Shown: positions 1 to 11,652, numbered from the stretch's first letter. The stretch is 64,000 nt of DNA from Scalesia atractyloides (GCA_947069175.1 CAMTDV010000013.1:58906610-58970609); one strand, 5' to 3'. The notes: generated by a model not told the origin, from the sequence alone. Numbers and translations: made by a program.

Positions 1-1
1 G

Positions 2-1175
2 ACTGCATTTCTATATGGTAAGGTGAAAGAGGAAATCTACATGGCACAACCACCGGACTTTATTGATCCTGACAAGCCAGATTATGCTTACAAACTAGAC
101 AAAGCTTTGTATGGGTTGCATCAAGCGCCTCGCGCATGGTACGCTACTTTACAGAGCATCTGGTTGCTCATGACTACACATGGGGAACCGTTAATCAAAC
201 TCTGTTTATCAAACGCATTGATAAGGACATTATTCTCGTCCAAATCTACATTGATGATATTCTATTTGGTTTCACCAATGATGGTTTGTGCCGCAAATTC
301 AAAGATATCATGAAGAAGAAATTTGAGATGAGCTCATTGGGGAGATGACCATGTTTTTGGGACTTCAAGTTCGTCAGAGCCCATAGGGTATCCTATATGT
401 CCACGACGTTCTTGCCAAATTCAAGCTTACAGATTCCAAGCCTATGGCTTCACCTATCGCAGAACGGCCTCTGCTAAATGAAGATGGTGAAGGAACGCCT
501 GTTAATCCAACTATGTATCGCTCCATGATTGGATCACTCATGTATCTCACTGCTAGCGGACCATATATCATGTTTGTCGTCTGCCAGTGTGCTCGTTATC
601 AGACTACTCCCAAAACTTTCTCATTTACATGTTTTAAACGAATTTTTGGTACCTAAAGGGGTCCATCACTGGGCCTCTGGTATCCTAAAAATTCTGAATT
701 TGAACTGTTTGCTTTCTCTAACAGTAATCTTGGAGGTACAGATAGGGACATGCGCTCAACCTCGGCTGGTTGCCAGTTTCTGGGAGATCGCTTAATCTCG
801 TGGCAATGCGAGAAACAACGACGGTTTTCGCTTTCTATCGCAGAAGCAGAATATGTCGCAGCCTCTGCTTGCTGCTCCCAGGTTTTATGGATGCAATATC
901 AGCTTGCGGATTACGGTTTGACTTATCTAAACACAACAATTTATTGTGATAATGATGCCGTTATCCAAATAGTTAAAAACCCTGTTTTTCACTCCAAAAC
1001 CCAGAACATAAATATTAAAGTTCATTTTATCCGCGATTGCTATGAAAAGGGTCTCGTAAAGCTTGAGCAAATCCACACTGATGCAAATGTGGCGGATTTG
1101 TTCACGGAACCCGTTAGCAACACGCATTTTCAAGTGCTTGTGGATCTCCTCAAAATGATTCAGTTTTCTACCTAG
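2..1175 (+). pseudogene. Ty1/copia pol remnant (RT and RNase H)
   Basis: This is a decayed C-terminal part of a copia polyprotein. The reverse transcriptase part reads ALYGLHQAPRAWY (about 104-142), matching the copia LYGLKQAPR block. After a frame change it gives the catalytic YIDD (247-258) followed by ILFG. A third frame (444-656) carries the connection region. The RNase H part (750-1175) shows SIAEAEYVAA, YCDNDAVIQI and HFIRDCYEKG, the usual copia order. At least two frameshifts and a stop at 346-348 break the reading, and the 5' end runs off the window. The protein would copy element RNA into cDNA in virus-like particles if intact; this copy cannot. The copia assignment is secure; the lineage is not determined. 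Confidence 0.9.
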
Positions 1176-1260
1176 GCATCCTTTGTCTTTATGTTTTGTT
1201 AACTGTTCTTATTTTCTTTTCATTGCTTCATAAATTTGTTCATATGTATGCACAAATTTA

Positions 1261-1270
1261 GGGGGAGAAA
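1261..1270 (+). promoter_or_regulatory. Polypurine tract of the first copia element
   Basis: A purine run (GGGGGAGAAA) lies 86 bases after the pol stop, where a copia element primes plus-strand DNA synthesis just before its 3' LTR. No clear TG-starting LTR follows, so the LTR is lost or highly diverged. Confidence 0.6.
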
Positions 1271-1524
1271 TCTTAAAAAAAAAAACAGTTTTTGCAAGGA
1301 TAGGGAAATGAAATACTTTTTCGTGATAAAATGTTTGACTAACAGATGTAAGGTGTCGAAGCGGGAAAAGATTTTGATCGAAAGTGATGTTTCGGTAGGT
1401 CTAAAACTCAACCGGATGTGGAAAATCAAATGATATAAACATAACGAACTATGTGCTCCGTGGGTCACTTACTATAGGCGTATGATTTCATGGTCTGAAA
1501 TCTTGTGTTAATAGATAGCCAACC
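1271..1524. other. No gene; probable LTR debris
   Basis: Between the copia polypurine tract and the next LTR I see an A-run (1275-1286) and no coding potential. It may hold the start of the copia 3' LTR, cut by the downstream solo LTR. Confidence 0.4.
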
Positions 1525-2689
1525 TGTCACACCCTGGATTTCCAACGTAAATCCATACACCGGTGGGCCTTGGTGGGGAGTATCGTGACGTCAGTTGATA
1601 ATCGTCATAGTCAATTAAACACGGCACAGCGGAAGTCTTGGAGTAAAATTACTATTACGAACCGAATGTTCAAAAATACAAAATAATATACAAGTGTGTA
1701 ATAGAAGATCCACAGGCAGATCATAAATTGTACATGGAAAGAATACAAAACATACTTTGGGCAGATTTAGGATTTGCAAGATCCTCTATCACTACCGAGC
1801 ACTTCCGACCTATTTTCGTATTGTACCTGCAGATTAGTCTTTTTAAAATACGTCAGCTTTCGCTGGTAAATACACCCAACAGACTCATTTTGAAAACATT
1901 TCTAAAAAATGTTGTAAGTGCGTATCAGCACAAAATCCTTTTATAACTTGGGTTAATTGACCGTCCAACCTTGTTAACAGATTTACATGTTTGTCATACA
2001 TACAGGGCCCGGTACGAGAGACCGAGACACAATTAATGTACACACCACTTTGGACTCACGAAGGAGTCAATTCCTCCCAACCTTGTGGGAATGCATAATT
2101 GAGCGTCTATCGGGTGTATGCCTACACCCGCGCTAAGGTCGTGGCCATATCTATTGTAATGAGCCGAGGATATCCAGGACACGGTAGTTAATCCCTGATG
2201 TTTAAATTATCAAACAAAACTGATTAAAACAGAATATGCGGATTCATTATTCCCGAACCGGCGTTCGATTGAATCCCATTTCCGACCAAGCGGTAATAAT
2301 TTACCGTAACCCAAGCCCGTATAGGAGAAATAAGTCGAGAGTATTTACCTGAGCTAGTCTTCTTTAATTTTTAATAACTCAGCCGTACACCAAAAGGACT
2401 AAGTGTAGAGAGCATTTACCGGCAATCTCTAGTTCAGATTATGGCATAAACTAACCAATTAAATACTAACGATCTTATTTAAGTCATAGACTTAGACCGA
2501 CTAGCGTACTTGAAGAAAACGTATGATGCTAGATTAAATGATGATTGGATATAATGTAGTTTAATCCCAACAAGTAGCTTGACTTGTTTAATATGGGTAA
2601 ACAATATACATTCTGGATTTTGAAACTTAAATGACAAGGTTAAACCCGTTTTAGTTAATTTTCATAAAATAGTTACATATACGTAATTG

Positions 2690-3600
2690 TGCGCATATTA
2701 GCGATATCGGGTAACCGGATAGTTATGGACAAGTTCTATATGTCATTATACTTTAAATAAGTTAAGATATCAGTAGGATATCAACTTGTATGCCCGTTAA
2801 GATTTTTAAATGAAATTATGCCCCATAAGGGTGTTTTGGTAATTTCATACCATATAAAAGGAACTTGAATATAATTTAATGTTATGGTTATAAGTATTCT
2901 GGAAAAATACTTTATTTATGATATAATATTAGTAGGATATCAATTATATGCGTATTTTACCTTTTATGACTAAACTATGCACCGAATGGGCATTTGGGTC
3001 ATTTTACACATAGTTTATAAATTATTTGGGATTCTGAGTTTATAACATGTACCTAATGTAAATATGTTTAAAATAAGTTTCAAAATCAGTAGGTAACAAG
3101 TCTTGGTCCATGAATATGGTTTAAAACCATACTATGCGCCGAACGACGCTTATGTCGTAATATGACGTCTTTAAGTGATGTTTATGAAAATTGATGTTAA
3201 AGTCAGATTAAAATGTTTAAAATATGTTATTTAATATAACATATCAGTAGGTAAATGGTTACCTTGAAAAGATCTGATTAAAACCTATTTATAAGCCACA
3301 GGGGCTAAAATCGTCAACTATCGACATAGTTTTAAGGACCTGTTTTAAAACTCAGTTTATAACTTGGTTTAATGTCCCAAATAATCCTACTTATAATATT
3401 ACATCAGTAGAAACTCATTTTCAAGTTCATTGCCATTTAAAACCTTTTTTTATTCAAAAAGGGCATTTTGGTCAAAGATGGTATAATTATTGAACTTGCG
3501 CATAAACTTGGATTCTGATTATGATCATGTAATATAACCGCATAGGGCTATGCTACATTATATTGTGATCATAATGCAACTTTAGATCAGTAGGTAACTA
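2690..3600. repeat. Degenerate ~158-bp tandem repeat inside the solo LTR
   Basis: The marker CAGTAGG, or a one-base variant, recurs at 2771, 2930, 3087, 3245, 3405 and 3588, spaced 159, 157, 158, 160 and 183 bases. A second marker (a GGGCATTTGGGT-like block) recurs in the same register near 2820, 2985, 3140, 3300 and 3465. The units are strongly diverged, so the array predates insertion or is very old. Confidence 0.75.
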
Positions 3601-4153
3601 ATTTAAATCAGGTCAGAATCGAAAGTCAAAGCAGAAGTCAAACTTACGACTTTCGGTTGCGAACCGACCCAAGAACTGAAATTGATGAGCCGAACATGTT
3701 CTTACATGTTCTAATAATTATTACCACATTATTTAAGTGCCAAAACAGGTTTCATAACATATATAAGATCATATTATGATTTTTTCAAAAAACGGCATGT
3801 TTGACTTTTTAATATCATAACTTTGACCCGTCAATTGGTCTAGCAAACGTGATCTTCAGGAGGTGCCCTTTATAGGTACTAACACCTACCTTATTACGAT
3901 CACTTAGCCATGTTCGTTTCGAACAATGGCTGGACCATAATGGTCTTAACCGAAAGTCAAAGCGTTTTACGAAAACGCTTGACTTTTGGCTATAAAAGCC
4001 TATAAACGAAAATGCAAGAGCAAGGAACACTTACAAGAGGTTCCTACAATGGAAGAGAACTAAGTTGGATGCTCCTTTTAGCTAGGAACTTCCAGAGGAG
4101 GGAGAAGAGTTATGATTTAGAAAGGTGCAAGTTCAAATGGTGAACTTGATCAC

Positions 4154-4163
4154 CTATTTATAG
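4154..4163 (-). promoter_or_regulatory. TATA box of the solo LTR
   Basis: On the minus strand this reads CTATAAATAG. Downstream on that strand lies a CT-rich leader-like stretch, as expected for the R region of a plant gypsy LTR. Confidence 0.6.
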
Positions 4164-4336
4164 TTGGAGAACTCAAAGGAGGTGAAGCCAGGTGTTTAGG
4201 GGTGTAAGAAGAAGCTTACAAGTTTCCCAAAATGTGGCATAGCAGTTTAAAGAAGCCATGGTTTTGAATTAATGGTTTTGGAATTTGCTTGGAGACCAAA
4301 CAAATTTTCTGCAGCAGAGGGCTTCTCGTGCCCCGT

Positions 4337-4359
4337 GAGAGACCCAGGCCAGGTCTCTC
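4337..4359. repeat. Inverted repeat upstream of the solo-LTR TATA box
   Basis: Perfect 8-bp arms GAGAGACC and GGTCTCTC flank a 7-base spacer, about 175 bases upstream of the minus-strand TATA box. It is a candidate regulator site and parallels the palindromes seen in the other LTRs of this window. Confidence 0.6.
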
Positions 4360-4536
4360 GCGGCCCGCAACCGCCCCATGGCCAGTTTCAAAGTTTGAAA
4401 CTTTAGCCCCTTAACTTTTAAAAGCTTCTAGAAACCTTTTAAAACACCTTTTTGGCACTTTTAGCCCTCCGTAGCCAATACTTGGCATACCCGGGATTAT
4501 GCCCGGACATTGTCTAGCTCTCGGTTCGTTAAAAGG

Positions 4537-4850
4537 TCACTCAGAGGTATAAGTTAACATGTTGACACTTTTGTTCCCTCCATCATCCAACTTTCATATA
4601 TTTACAAAATTGAACCCTCTCGTCCAACAAATGGTACGTATGAGAGTTAGGACTTCACAAAGGCTCACTCAGAGGCTTGTTATAAGCATGTTGATTCCGA
4701 TGTCATTCAGAGGCTAGGCATGTTGACATATCAGTCACTCAGAGGCCAAATTTCAAGCATGTTGACATATCAGTCACTCAAAGGATGTTATTTATGCATG
4801 TTGACATCGAACCGTCACTCAGAGGTTCAGTTTGAGCATTTTGACGCCTT
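4537..4850. repeat. U3 minisatellite (TCACTCAGAGG / GCATGTTGACA)
   Basis: The block TCACTCAGAGG, with one or two changes, recurs at about 4537, 4664, 4702, 4734, 4773 and 4813. Most copies are followed by GCATGTTGACA, giving a 32-40 base unit. It lies in the U3 of the minus-strand LTR. Confidence 0.8.
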
Positions 4851-4935
4851 TAGTCCTTATTGGTCTTTAACATACTTTATTTAAAATACAACATGTGTCA
4901 CTATACTATTGGACATGATTTTACAGGGTGTTACA

Positions 4936-5640
4936 CAACATCTGAGGTTTCGGGTCTTTATGCTCATGAATCATCCAAGGATATCTTGGCTGCCCTTCTA
5001 TTGCATCCAGATTATATGCAGACCTAGGCACAGTCAAGATATCTTTGTAAAAGAGCCAAAATGGAAAGGCCAAAACCTAAGAGAACAGAAGTTTCTTCAT
5101 AAGTTCTAACGTACCACATAAGGTATTTGCCTAACCCTCGTCAGTCACTATTGGTCTCTCTGCTATACCGAAGTACTTACCTGTTCACCAATAGCCTGAT
5201 GTTATAATATAAAGGATGACCACAGTATACTCACCTGCTATGATGAATTGTTGTGCTTACCTTGATCGCGGGGGTATGTCATGGTATGGGACACACGAGT
5301 ATCATAGTATAATACTACCTTAAGCGTATCATGATGCATGAACTACAAGGGTTGAGTTTTAGATTTAAATGGACAAGTATATTGACAATCGCTTAGACCA
5401 ATTGACTCTACTCATACTGAAAATGTTCCTTAGTTAACCTTTGAAACGATTTGATCCCTTAGCAAGGCTGAGTTAACATTTGTGTGTGTGTTGAATATTT
5501 TTTCTTTGTAGAATGTTAAAAGGTGGTTGGATGCTTGGTTAGTTTACTTGATGAATTTTGGTGAGATGGTTTCTAGTCAAGAGATATTAGACTGGCCCAG
5601 TGTACTTCGGGATTTAGGCCAGTCTAATAAAATTGGTTAA
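4936..5640. other. No gene recognised
   Basis: No coding similarity is visible on either strand. The stretch may be the decayed internal part of the copia element whose 3' end follows, since it precedes the 3' ORF region without another boundary, but there is no direct support for that. Confidence 0.4.
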
Positions 5641-5666
5641 AAGTCCTAAAAACCCAAGTTACTATT

Positions 5667-6279
5667 CCGGATTGGGCTTCTTTGGGCCCAAAAGGTTAGT
5701 GTTCCGGATTGGGCTTTTCCGGAAAGGCCCATTTGGACTTTTCCGGATAGACCCACTGTGTTACTGTTCCGGATTGGGCCTGTCACAAGCCCAAACCGGA
5801 TTCAAAATCTTAGGCCCAAGCCCATTCCGGAAGTATATAGGTATCTCTGCTCTCTCATTTCGGATTATCCACATATTCCGAAATCAAATTTCCTCTCTGA
5901 TTCTCTCTATTTGAATTGTGCATCTCGGATAATTCATTTTGGATTAAGTATAACTTCATTAAACATATGTATTCCAGATGAAAATTATTAATATTTAATG
6001 CATTTCGGATTGTATCTCGGATTGATCTTCAAGTTCTTAGGCATTTCGGATTTCATTCCGAATTGGTATCCATCCGAAATGATGAACTCGGATTTCATCT
6101 CGGATTAGATCTTCATCCGGAATGACAATCCATCCGAGATACGATGAGTAATCCGGATTGCACTTTTGTCCGAACTGTTTGACCTCCTTCTAATCCGGAT
6201 TGATGAAAGGGTTCATCCGAATTAACATTGAACTGTCAGTAATCCGGATTAGATGTTTTGAACCTTTCATCCGATTTGA
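5667..6279. repeat. Array of CCGGATT / TCGGAT half-palindromes
   Basis: About two dozen copies of CCGGATT, TCGGAT or their reverse complements fall in 610 bases. Three are the perfect 10-base palindrome AATCCGGATT (6150-6159, 6192-6201, 6241-6250). Early copies are embedded in CCGGATTGGGCTT. The array lies directly upstream of aORF-1 and flanks a TATA-like site. I read it as a cis-regulatory array; it has no coding potential and no fixed period. Confidence 0.75.
5834..5840 (+). promoter_or_regulatory. Possible internal TATA box for aORF-1
   Basis: TATATAG follows the dense CCGGATT cluster and precedes a CT-rich stretch resembling a plant leader. The arrangement matches the better-supported internal promoter of copia-2. 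It is about 600 bases upstream of the start codon, so an intron would be needed. Confidence 0.35.
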
Positions 6280-6424
6280 ACCTTTTCAACTTGTTGAACC
6301 CTATAATTAACTTGAACTCTTGTTAATTTGAACCTTGACATCTGATTGACCTATCCAGTTAGTTTTAACTGCCATACTGGTAAACTCCGTTAACTTCTGT
6401 TAATTGGGATTTAACTTTGTTGAT

Positions 6425-6437
6425 GTTTTTGACAGAT
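6425..6437 (+). other. Splice-acceptor-like site before aORF-1
   Basis: A T-rich tract ends in GACAG (AG at 6434-6435), two bases before the ATG at 6438. Two other 3' ORFs in this window begin the same way. No donor is convincing in this copy. Confidence 0.45.
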
Positions 6438-9109
6438 ATGGTTGAAGAAGCGTTTGATGCGGTGATGCTGGTTGAGGAGCAATTCCACAACCAAGCGGGG
6501 TATCTTACAGACCCGCCAGCAGAGTTCTTCCAGGAATTTCAGTCTATGATTGTGGGGCTCAACGCGTGTAAGATTGCCTATGCCCTCCGAGCTAACCCGG
6601 TTATCTACAGAGACCTAGTACATTTGTTCTGGAAAAGACGACGATTTCAGCTAAGAGGTGAAGATGGAAGACCGTTTATCCATTCACAGATACAGGGTAA
6701 AGAGATAGTGGTCAACGAGGCATGTGTGAGAGAGATGTTGCAGATTGCGAATACTTTTAGTGATCCAACCATCTACGCCAAAGAGAAGGTGCTTCATGTG
6801 GTGATGGAGATGGGATATGAGGGTTCGTATCCACCACTACTGAAGAAAATGTTTCCAGCTTATTGGCGGTTGCTTGTCCACATGTTTATGCAGTGTGTGT
6901 CGGAGAACAAAGGCGGTCTGGATCAGCCAAATCAAGCCCAGACATCTGCTATAGTTTCGTTGGTTATGGACTGGAAGTATAACTATTTGGTTATATCTTC
7001 GACAACATGAAGAAAATTCTAGAGCAGTCCAAGAAGCGAATGTTTCTTTTGTACCCGCGCTTCGTCCAGCTAATTCTAGATGCTCGTTACCCTGATTTGG
7101 CAAAGGATGCGACAGATGCCAACTCGCTTAATATGAAGCCGATGGGGCCTACTATTTTTGGTACAATGAAAAAGAACCGCTCTACGTCTAAGACAGTGTT
7201 TGTGGGTCGTTTTGCTTTGAAGAAGTTCGGGAAGTTCTCTGAAGTTGTTGGTTTGGATATTCCACCACCTCCTCCGCCTCCATTTAATGCTATAGTGGCC
7301 GAAGAACTCGATATACTTGCCAAAGAGAAAGAGATAGAGATAGAGGACTTAGTTACTGATGACGAAGCTGATATTGGGAAAGCCTTTCTTGACGATCTCG
7401 CATAATTCAATGCCACTTTGACTCCCGTGTTACCAGAGTTATCATCAGAAAATTTAGAGGCTTTGATTGCTCAGTTGAAAGATATTCAGGAGAAACAAGG
7501 TGATCCTCCACTCGATATTCCATCTATTGCTGCATCAACTGCTCAGGTTGAAGAAGATGACGAAGATGAAAAAGATGAGGTGCCATTGATCAAAAGGATA
7601 AGAACCGAGCCGAGCATTCCATCCAGTGAACCTGAAGCTCCCGTTGTTTTCACTATTGCTGAATCTGAGTTGATCACTTCTACCGTTGCCGAGTCTACAG
7701 TTGCTGAATCTATTGCTCATACTTTGATGCTTGACACACCTGTTTTATCTGCACAGCCTACCGCTCCTATTATTACACAGTCTACTGTTGGGTCTATTCC
7801 TGCTGACACGGTTCTACAAATGATGGAGTTTGGAGGAAGCTCATCAGGTACTAGTGGTTCTGAAGAAGGTGGTAGTGGAGTTGGTCGTACTGATGATGTT
7901 GCTAAAGATTATTTGCGCAGATCAGAGAAAAGGGCATTCGAATTCGGAGGAATGGATAGTGATGATAATGATACGGAGGTTGATGTAGTGGATTTAAAGA
8001 AAATGGTGGTCGTTTTGGAATAAGAGGTTATTCTGAAGGATGCTCAAATTGCTTCTCTACAGACTCGTTTAGACGTCAGAGATCACACTATTGATCAGCT
8101 GCAGGGAGATGTCACAATGCTTATGACTCAGGTTTTTGATTTAAAGGCTAAGCTGGAAAACAAATTCGGAAGGGAATTCAGCGATCCTACAGACGACCCG
8201 CTAAACATTGAGACCAGGCATCGTGCGGCGCAACAGCGAATGGCTAAGGAAACCAAGGAACAAAGATTGGCAGCTGAGTAGTTGGCAGCTGAACGCCAAG
8301 CTGGTCTGGATGATTATATGAGCGATCTACGCAGGAAGTTTACTGCTAGTTAGAAACATGCCGCTGGTCAGAAGAAGAAGCAAATGGTTTTAATGAAGAA
8401 TGTTAATGTGAATCCGCTTGATGAGAACTTTCAGCTTAAGGATCCAATGAATCAGTCGGAGAGATACTACAGTAAAGTGGGAAACAAGTCCAGGGTGCTC
8501 AGTTGGATGTACGACCACGTCAAAAATAAGTGGATTATTGTGCGTCAGGATGGAACACGTGAATATTATTCCAAGGAGTCGCAATTCGAGACGTGGACGA
8601 AAGTTGCTTTGACTGATCTATTGAGAGCTCCGTACACTGATGATGACACTACCGAACCTGGACCCGGATGGAGATTCTTCAAAAAACTTGAACGTGAGGT
8701 TAAGAGTGGATTCAAGACTATGAAGACTGCTGAACCATATTTGAGAGCGGCTAAAGGAGTTCGTGATGCACACACTGGCAAGAGATTCAAATCAGTGATG
8801 TGGCCACCGACCGACAAAGAATTAGTTATTCCAGTTGCTCCTACCTTTCCTCGGGGAATTCTCAAGAACTTCAATTTTTGGCTATACGACCCTAAGGTTG
8901 GAAACGTGGCGATAGTGACAAAGGAGAAAACGTTCAAAGTTAACGATGTGGTAGATTTACTGAGCTTTCATGATGAAGACTTGCAGGTTCTTGGGTCACA
9001 TCAAATTCGAACTGCTGAGCTGTATGAGGTTTGTGCAAAGGATTGGACTGTTGCGGTTGCTGGAATCATAGCTGGAAGACTCGGTGTGGATGCTCAATCG
9101 AAAGACTAA
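6438..9109 (+). pseudogene. Copia 3' ORF (aORF-1), env-position protein of unknown function
   Basis: This is a non-pol ORF directly upstream of a copia polypurine tract and LTR. I start it at the ATG at 6438, just after the acceptor AG. The N-terminal domain has NPVIYRDLVHLFW, a VNEACVREML block, MGYEGSYPPLLKKMF, LLVHMFMQCVS and LYPRFVQLIL. I recall this order from Asteraceae proteins often joined to copia pol and labelled hypothetical. Then come a run of eight prolines (near 7265), a Ser/Thr/acidic linker, a predicted coiled coil (about 8024-8350) and a C-terminal domain with YDHVKNKWIIVRQDG. A frameshift near 6985 and in-frame stops at 7403, 8021, 8279 and 8351 inactivate it. No enzyme motif or clear membrane segment is visible. 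The function is unknown. Confidence 0.75.
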
Positions 9110-9121
9110 GGTAGTAAACCT

Positions 9122-9130
9122 AGGGGGAGA
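9122..9130 (+). promoter_or_regulatory. Polypurine tract after aORF-1
   Basis: AGGGGGAGA lies 12 bases after the aORF-1 stop and is followed by TGTTGGG, the common copia LTR start. This ties aORF-1 physically to a copia element. Confidence 0.85.
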
Positions 9131-9131
9131 T

Positions 9132-9475
9132 TGTTGGGATTAGATTGTTAAAAGTTTACTCATTAGGGGTTATTTTGGGCTTTGGTGTACATTGTGGGCT
9201 TCCTAGTGCCTAATGGGCCTAGGGTTGTAATAGTGGGCTTAATAGTGCTTATAAATAGAGATGCTAGGTCATTGAGAAGGGGTTAGAGAGTTGTAATCAA
9301 AGAACCTGTATCAGACATCTTTTGGTGTATCCAAGTAAAAGTTATTTAAAGTTGTTCTTCTTCCTAATCATTATTTTACGATTTTGATTAGGTTAGTGAT
9401 ACATGTTTGATCCGTTTACGGGACTTACATTGCTGTTTGTAAGGGATTGTGAAGCTAAAAATTTGGTATTTTCTC
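9132..9475 (+). mobile_element. Copia 3' LTR downstream of aORF-1
   Basis: It starts TGTTGGGATT immediately after the PPT. TATAAATA at 9250-9257 lies about 120 bases in, followed by a leader-like stretch. The 3' end is uncertain because no clear CCCAACA-type terminus is seen before LTR-like sequence of another family begins near 9478. No matching 5' LTR is present in the window, so the 5' part of the element is missing or unrecognisable. Confidence 0.7.
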
Positions 9476-9477
9476 TT

Positions 9478-9609
9478 ATTTGACTCCTCAACCTTCATCT
9501 ATCCACATTTTTATGAAATTGGTCCCTCTCGTCTAATTTACCGGGATTATTTGAGAGTTATCAGACACGTGTTGCCATATTATTTGCCATGAATTTCTAG
9601 GGTGTCACA
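9478..9609 (-). mobile_element. Tail of a second Tekay-like LTR
   Basis: This segment aligns with the end of the 1525-4935 LTR: CCCTCTCGTC, GAGAGTTA, a CACGTGT-like block and a final TAGGGTGTCACA against CAGGGTGTTACA. It lacks the minisatellite. It is followed by CCAACC (9610-9615), the same six bases that precede the first LTR at 1519-1524. Confidence 0.55.
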
Positions 9610-9615
9610 CCAACC

Positions 9616-11652
9616 AGTGACGGACCTAGGAATTATTTGCTAGGGATACGTATGATGGATTCAACATATTCTTAAGGGGTGCAGTCAGGTTTTCCCTAAA
9701 AAATACACAAATTTCTTTTTCAAGGGGTTTGCCTGCCCAACCAACAAAATACTTGGTCCACCCCTAGGTACACATGCTACTTATCTCCTATTAATTGAAT
9801 CTAAAGTTCTTGTATTGTTAGAAAAAATCATTTTATGCTTATATCATAGTCCTCTCTCATATAAATATATTAACGAACTTTTTTTACCAACTTAGTCATT
9901 TGACCAAATCTTTTTTCAAATATTGAAGTTAGACATAAGCTAATTGCTTAAAAGAGCTTGCTAAGTATCCTAGTCGCAAGCTAAACACTAATTGAATTTC
10001 CGGTGGCTAAGTTTCCTGTAGTCGCCGGATAAACATTAATAAAAACCTTATCGGTCAGCTAAACGCTAAAGAAAACACCTATCCCCATGCTAAGCCATGT
10101 CTATTATGAAATTTTATTTGTCAAATATGTCTTCGAAATTTTCTCTAAAAATTCTAAGAATGGCCTTCTGAAATGAAAGAAACGATAGGTATTTAGAAAA
10201 ACTGCATTTTGGAAAGAGAACTGGTTCAACATGAGTAAATCAGGTTTGGACCTGCCGTGAATCGAGACAATCCACCGTGAAGCGATCTCCTGGGAGATTT
10301 ATGTAAAACTTGCATGGGTCAAGTGAGTGCACTTAAAGTTGAGTGTTTCTTTCGAAGCCGTTGCAAAATAGGATTTCTTTAGCAACCATTTTTTTAAGAG
10401 ATTGATCTAAGTAATCGAACAAAATAAAACAAAAAATAAAAGCAAAAAGTTACAAAACAATGTAAATAATATTATAAAGGTAGATATTAAGGCATTTAGG
10501 TTCGGAGGTCGACTATTACCCCTTAGTACTTTATAATCTATTTAAGTAAACCAATCCCTTAGATAGAGGGTGTCGTCCCGCTTTCCGTAGTTTCCCTGTG
10601 TGACACATCAATATTTTTCAGTTTTTCGTAGTATTCCTCAGATTGTGCGGTGTCATCCTAGATTTCCCAACTTTTCCCAAAACTTAAATATTTTAATTTT
10701 AATTTAAAATTTAAAATTTTAGTTTCAATTTAAAATTTAAAACAATAATCTATTTAAACGTATTCAATATAAAATAAAATAAAGATATATAAAAAATCAA
10801 ATTTCAATATATTTTAGTTATAATTTAAGTTAGTTTTAAAATTATAATAAACTCTAAGTTTTAGTAAAGTCAAAATCAAGTTATAATTTAATAAGGGGTA
10901 AAAGAATATAATACATCAAGTTATAAAAAAAACAAAAACAGAAACAAATACCCACACCCATCTTCTGTATGAAACCCCTAAATACACAAAATACATACAG
11001 ACATGTCCATTCTTCTATTAAAAAAAAAAAAGAAAAAAAAAAACACAAACTCCTCCATCATTTCACCGATCTTCGGCTAAACGCTTGCTATATAGTTTAA
11101 TTTCAGTTAAAAATCATGAGTTTATTGACCTGAAACTTTTTAAAAATAGATAACAGTGTAAATATCAATTGACATGTATTAATTGTGTACGAAAGACTTA
11201 GAGAGAAAAATAAGAAATGTTTTAAAACTATGTACTATTACAACATACTATGGGTTATAGTATGTAATTTTATCTAGTTCTAGAAGCGAAGGGACCTAGC
11301 TGAGTGTGATATCTAACTAAAATTTAACATATTTGACTACATACGAAAATCGACAGAAATTAATATAACATGATTTTCGAGTCTTTGACCTGTCCTTGTC
11401 TAATTGAACGATATTTACCCGACAAATCTTTTTGGTCAATATTTGTAGCAAAGATATATAATGATAAGTTAAACACCGTTACATTATTGCGAAAGAAAAG
11501 TATTGTGTTTTCTAGACGACTACCCTATATATTCATTATTCTAATTTTAGAAATTTTTTATAAAATAAGTTGTTTCTAAGTAGATACTTTTTGTGTAAAT
11601 AAAACGGTTTAGTATTATAATATAAAAGAATATATATGTGATAGAAATTTAA
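9616..11652. other. AT-rich intergenic sequence, no gene
   Basis: At 9617-9780 a GACGGACCTAGG block and a GGTCCACCCCTA block look like a degraded repeat, possibly a small DNA transposon, but no clean terminal repeats are visible. The rest is AT-rich, with a self-complementary AATTTAAAATTT run at 10683-10742 and short A-runs near 11020. Nothing is coding. Confidence 0.5.

Larger units (their letters stand above)
1525..4935 (-). mobile_element. Tekay-like gypsy solo LTR
   Basis: The segment starts TGTCACACCCTG and ends CAGGGTGTTACA; the ends are inverted copies of each other at 11 of 12 positions and have the TG..CA form of LTRs. Flanks are CAACC (1520-1524) and CAACA (4936-4940), a 4-of-5 match to a target duplication. 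The 3.4-kb size suits a Tekay/Del chromovirus LTR. Orientation is minus: a TATA box on that strand (4154-4163) is followed by a leader-like stretch. No PBS, PPT or coding region adjoins it. Internally it carries a 158-bp degenerate tandem repeat and a U3 minisatellite. An alternative reading, that it is one LTR of a larger element ending at 9609, is given in the findings. Confidence 0.65.

Noticed and set aside
4909..5109. Small gene at the end of the solo LTR
   Set aside because: The 66-residue frame crosses the LTR boundary, has no family resemblance and no coding context.
9617..9790. Complete MITE bounded by GACGGACC and GGTCCACC blocks
   Set aside because: The blocks are not matching inverted repeats over more than a few bases and no target duplication is seen.
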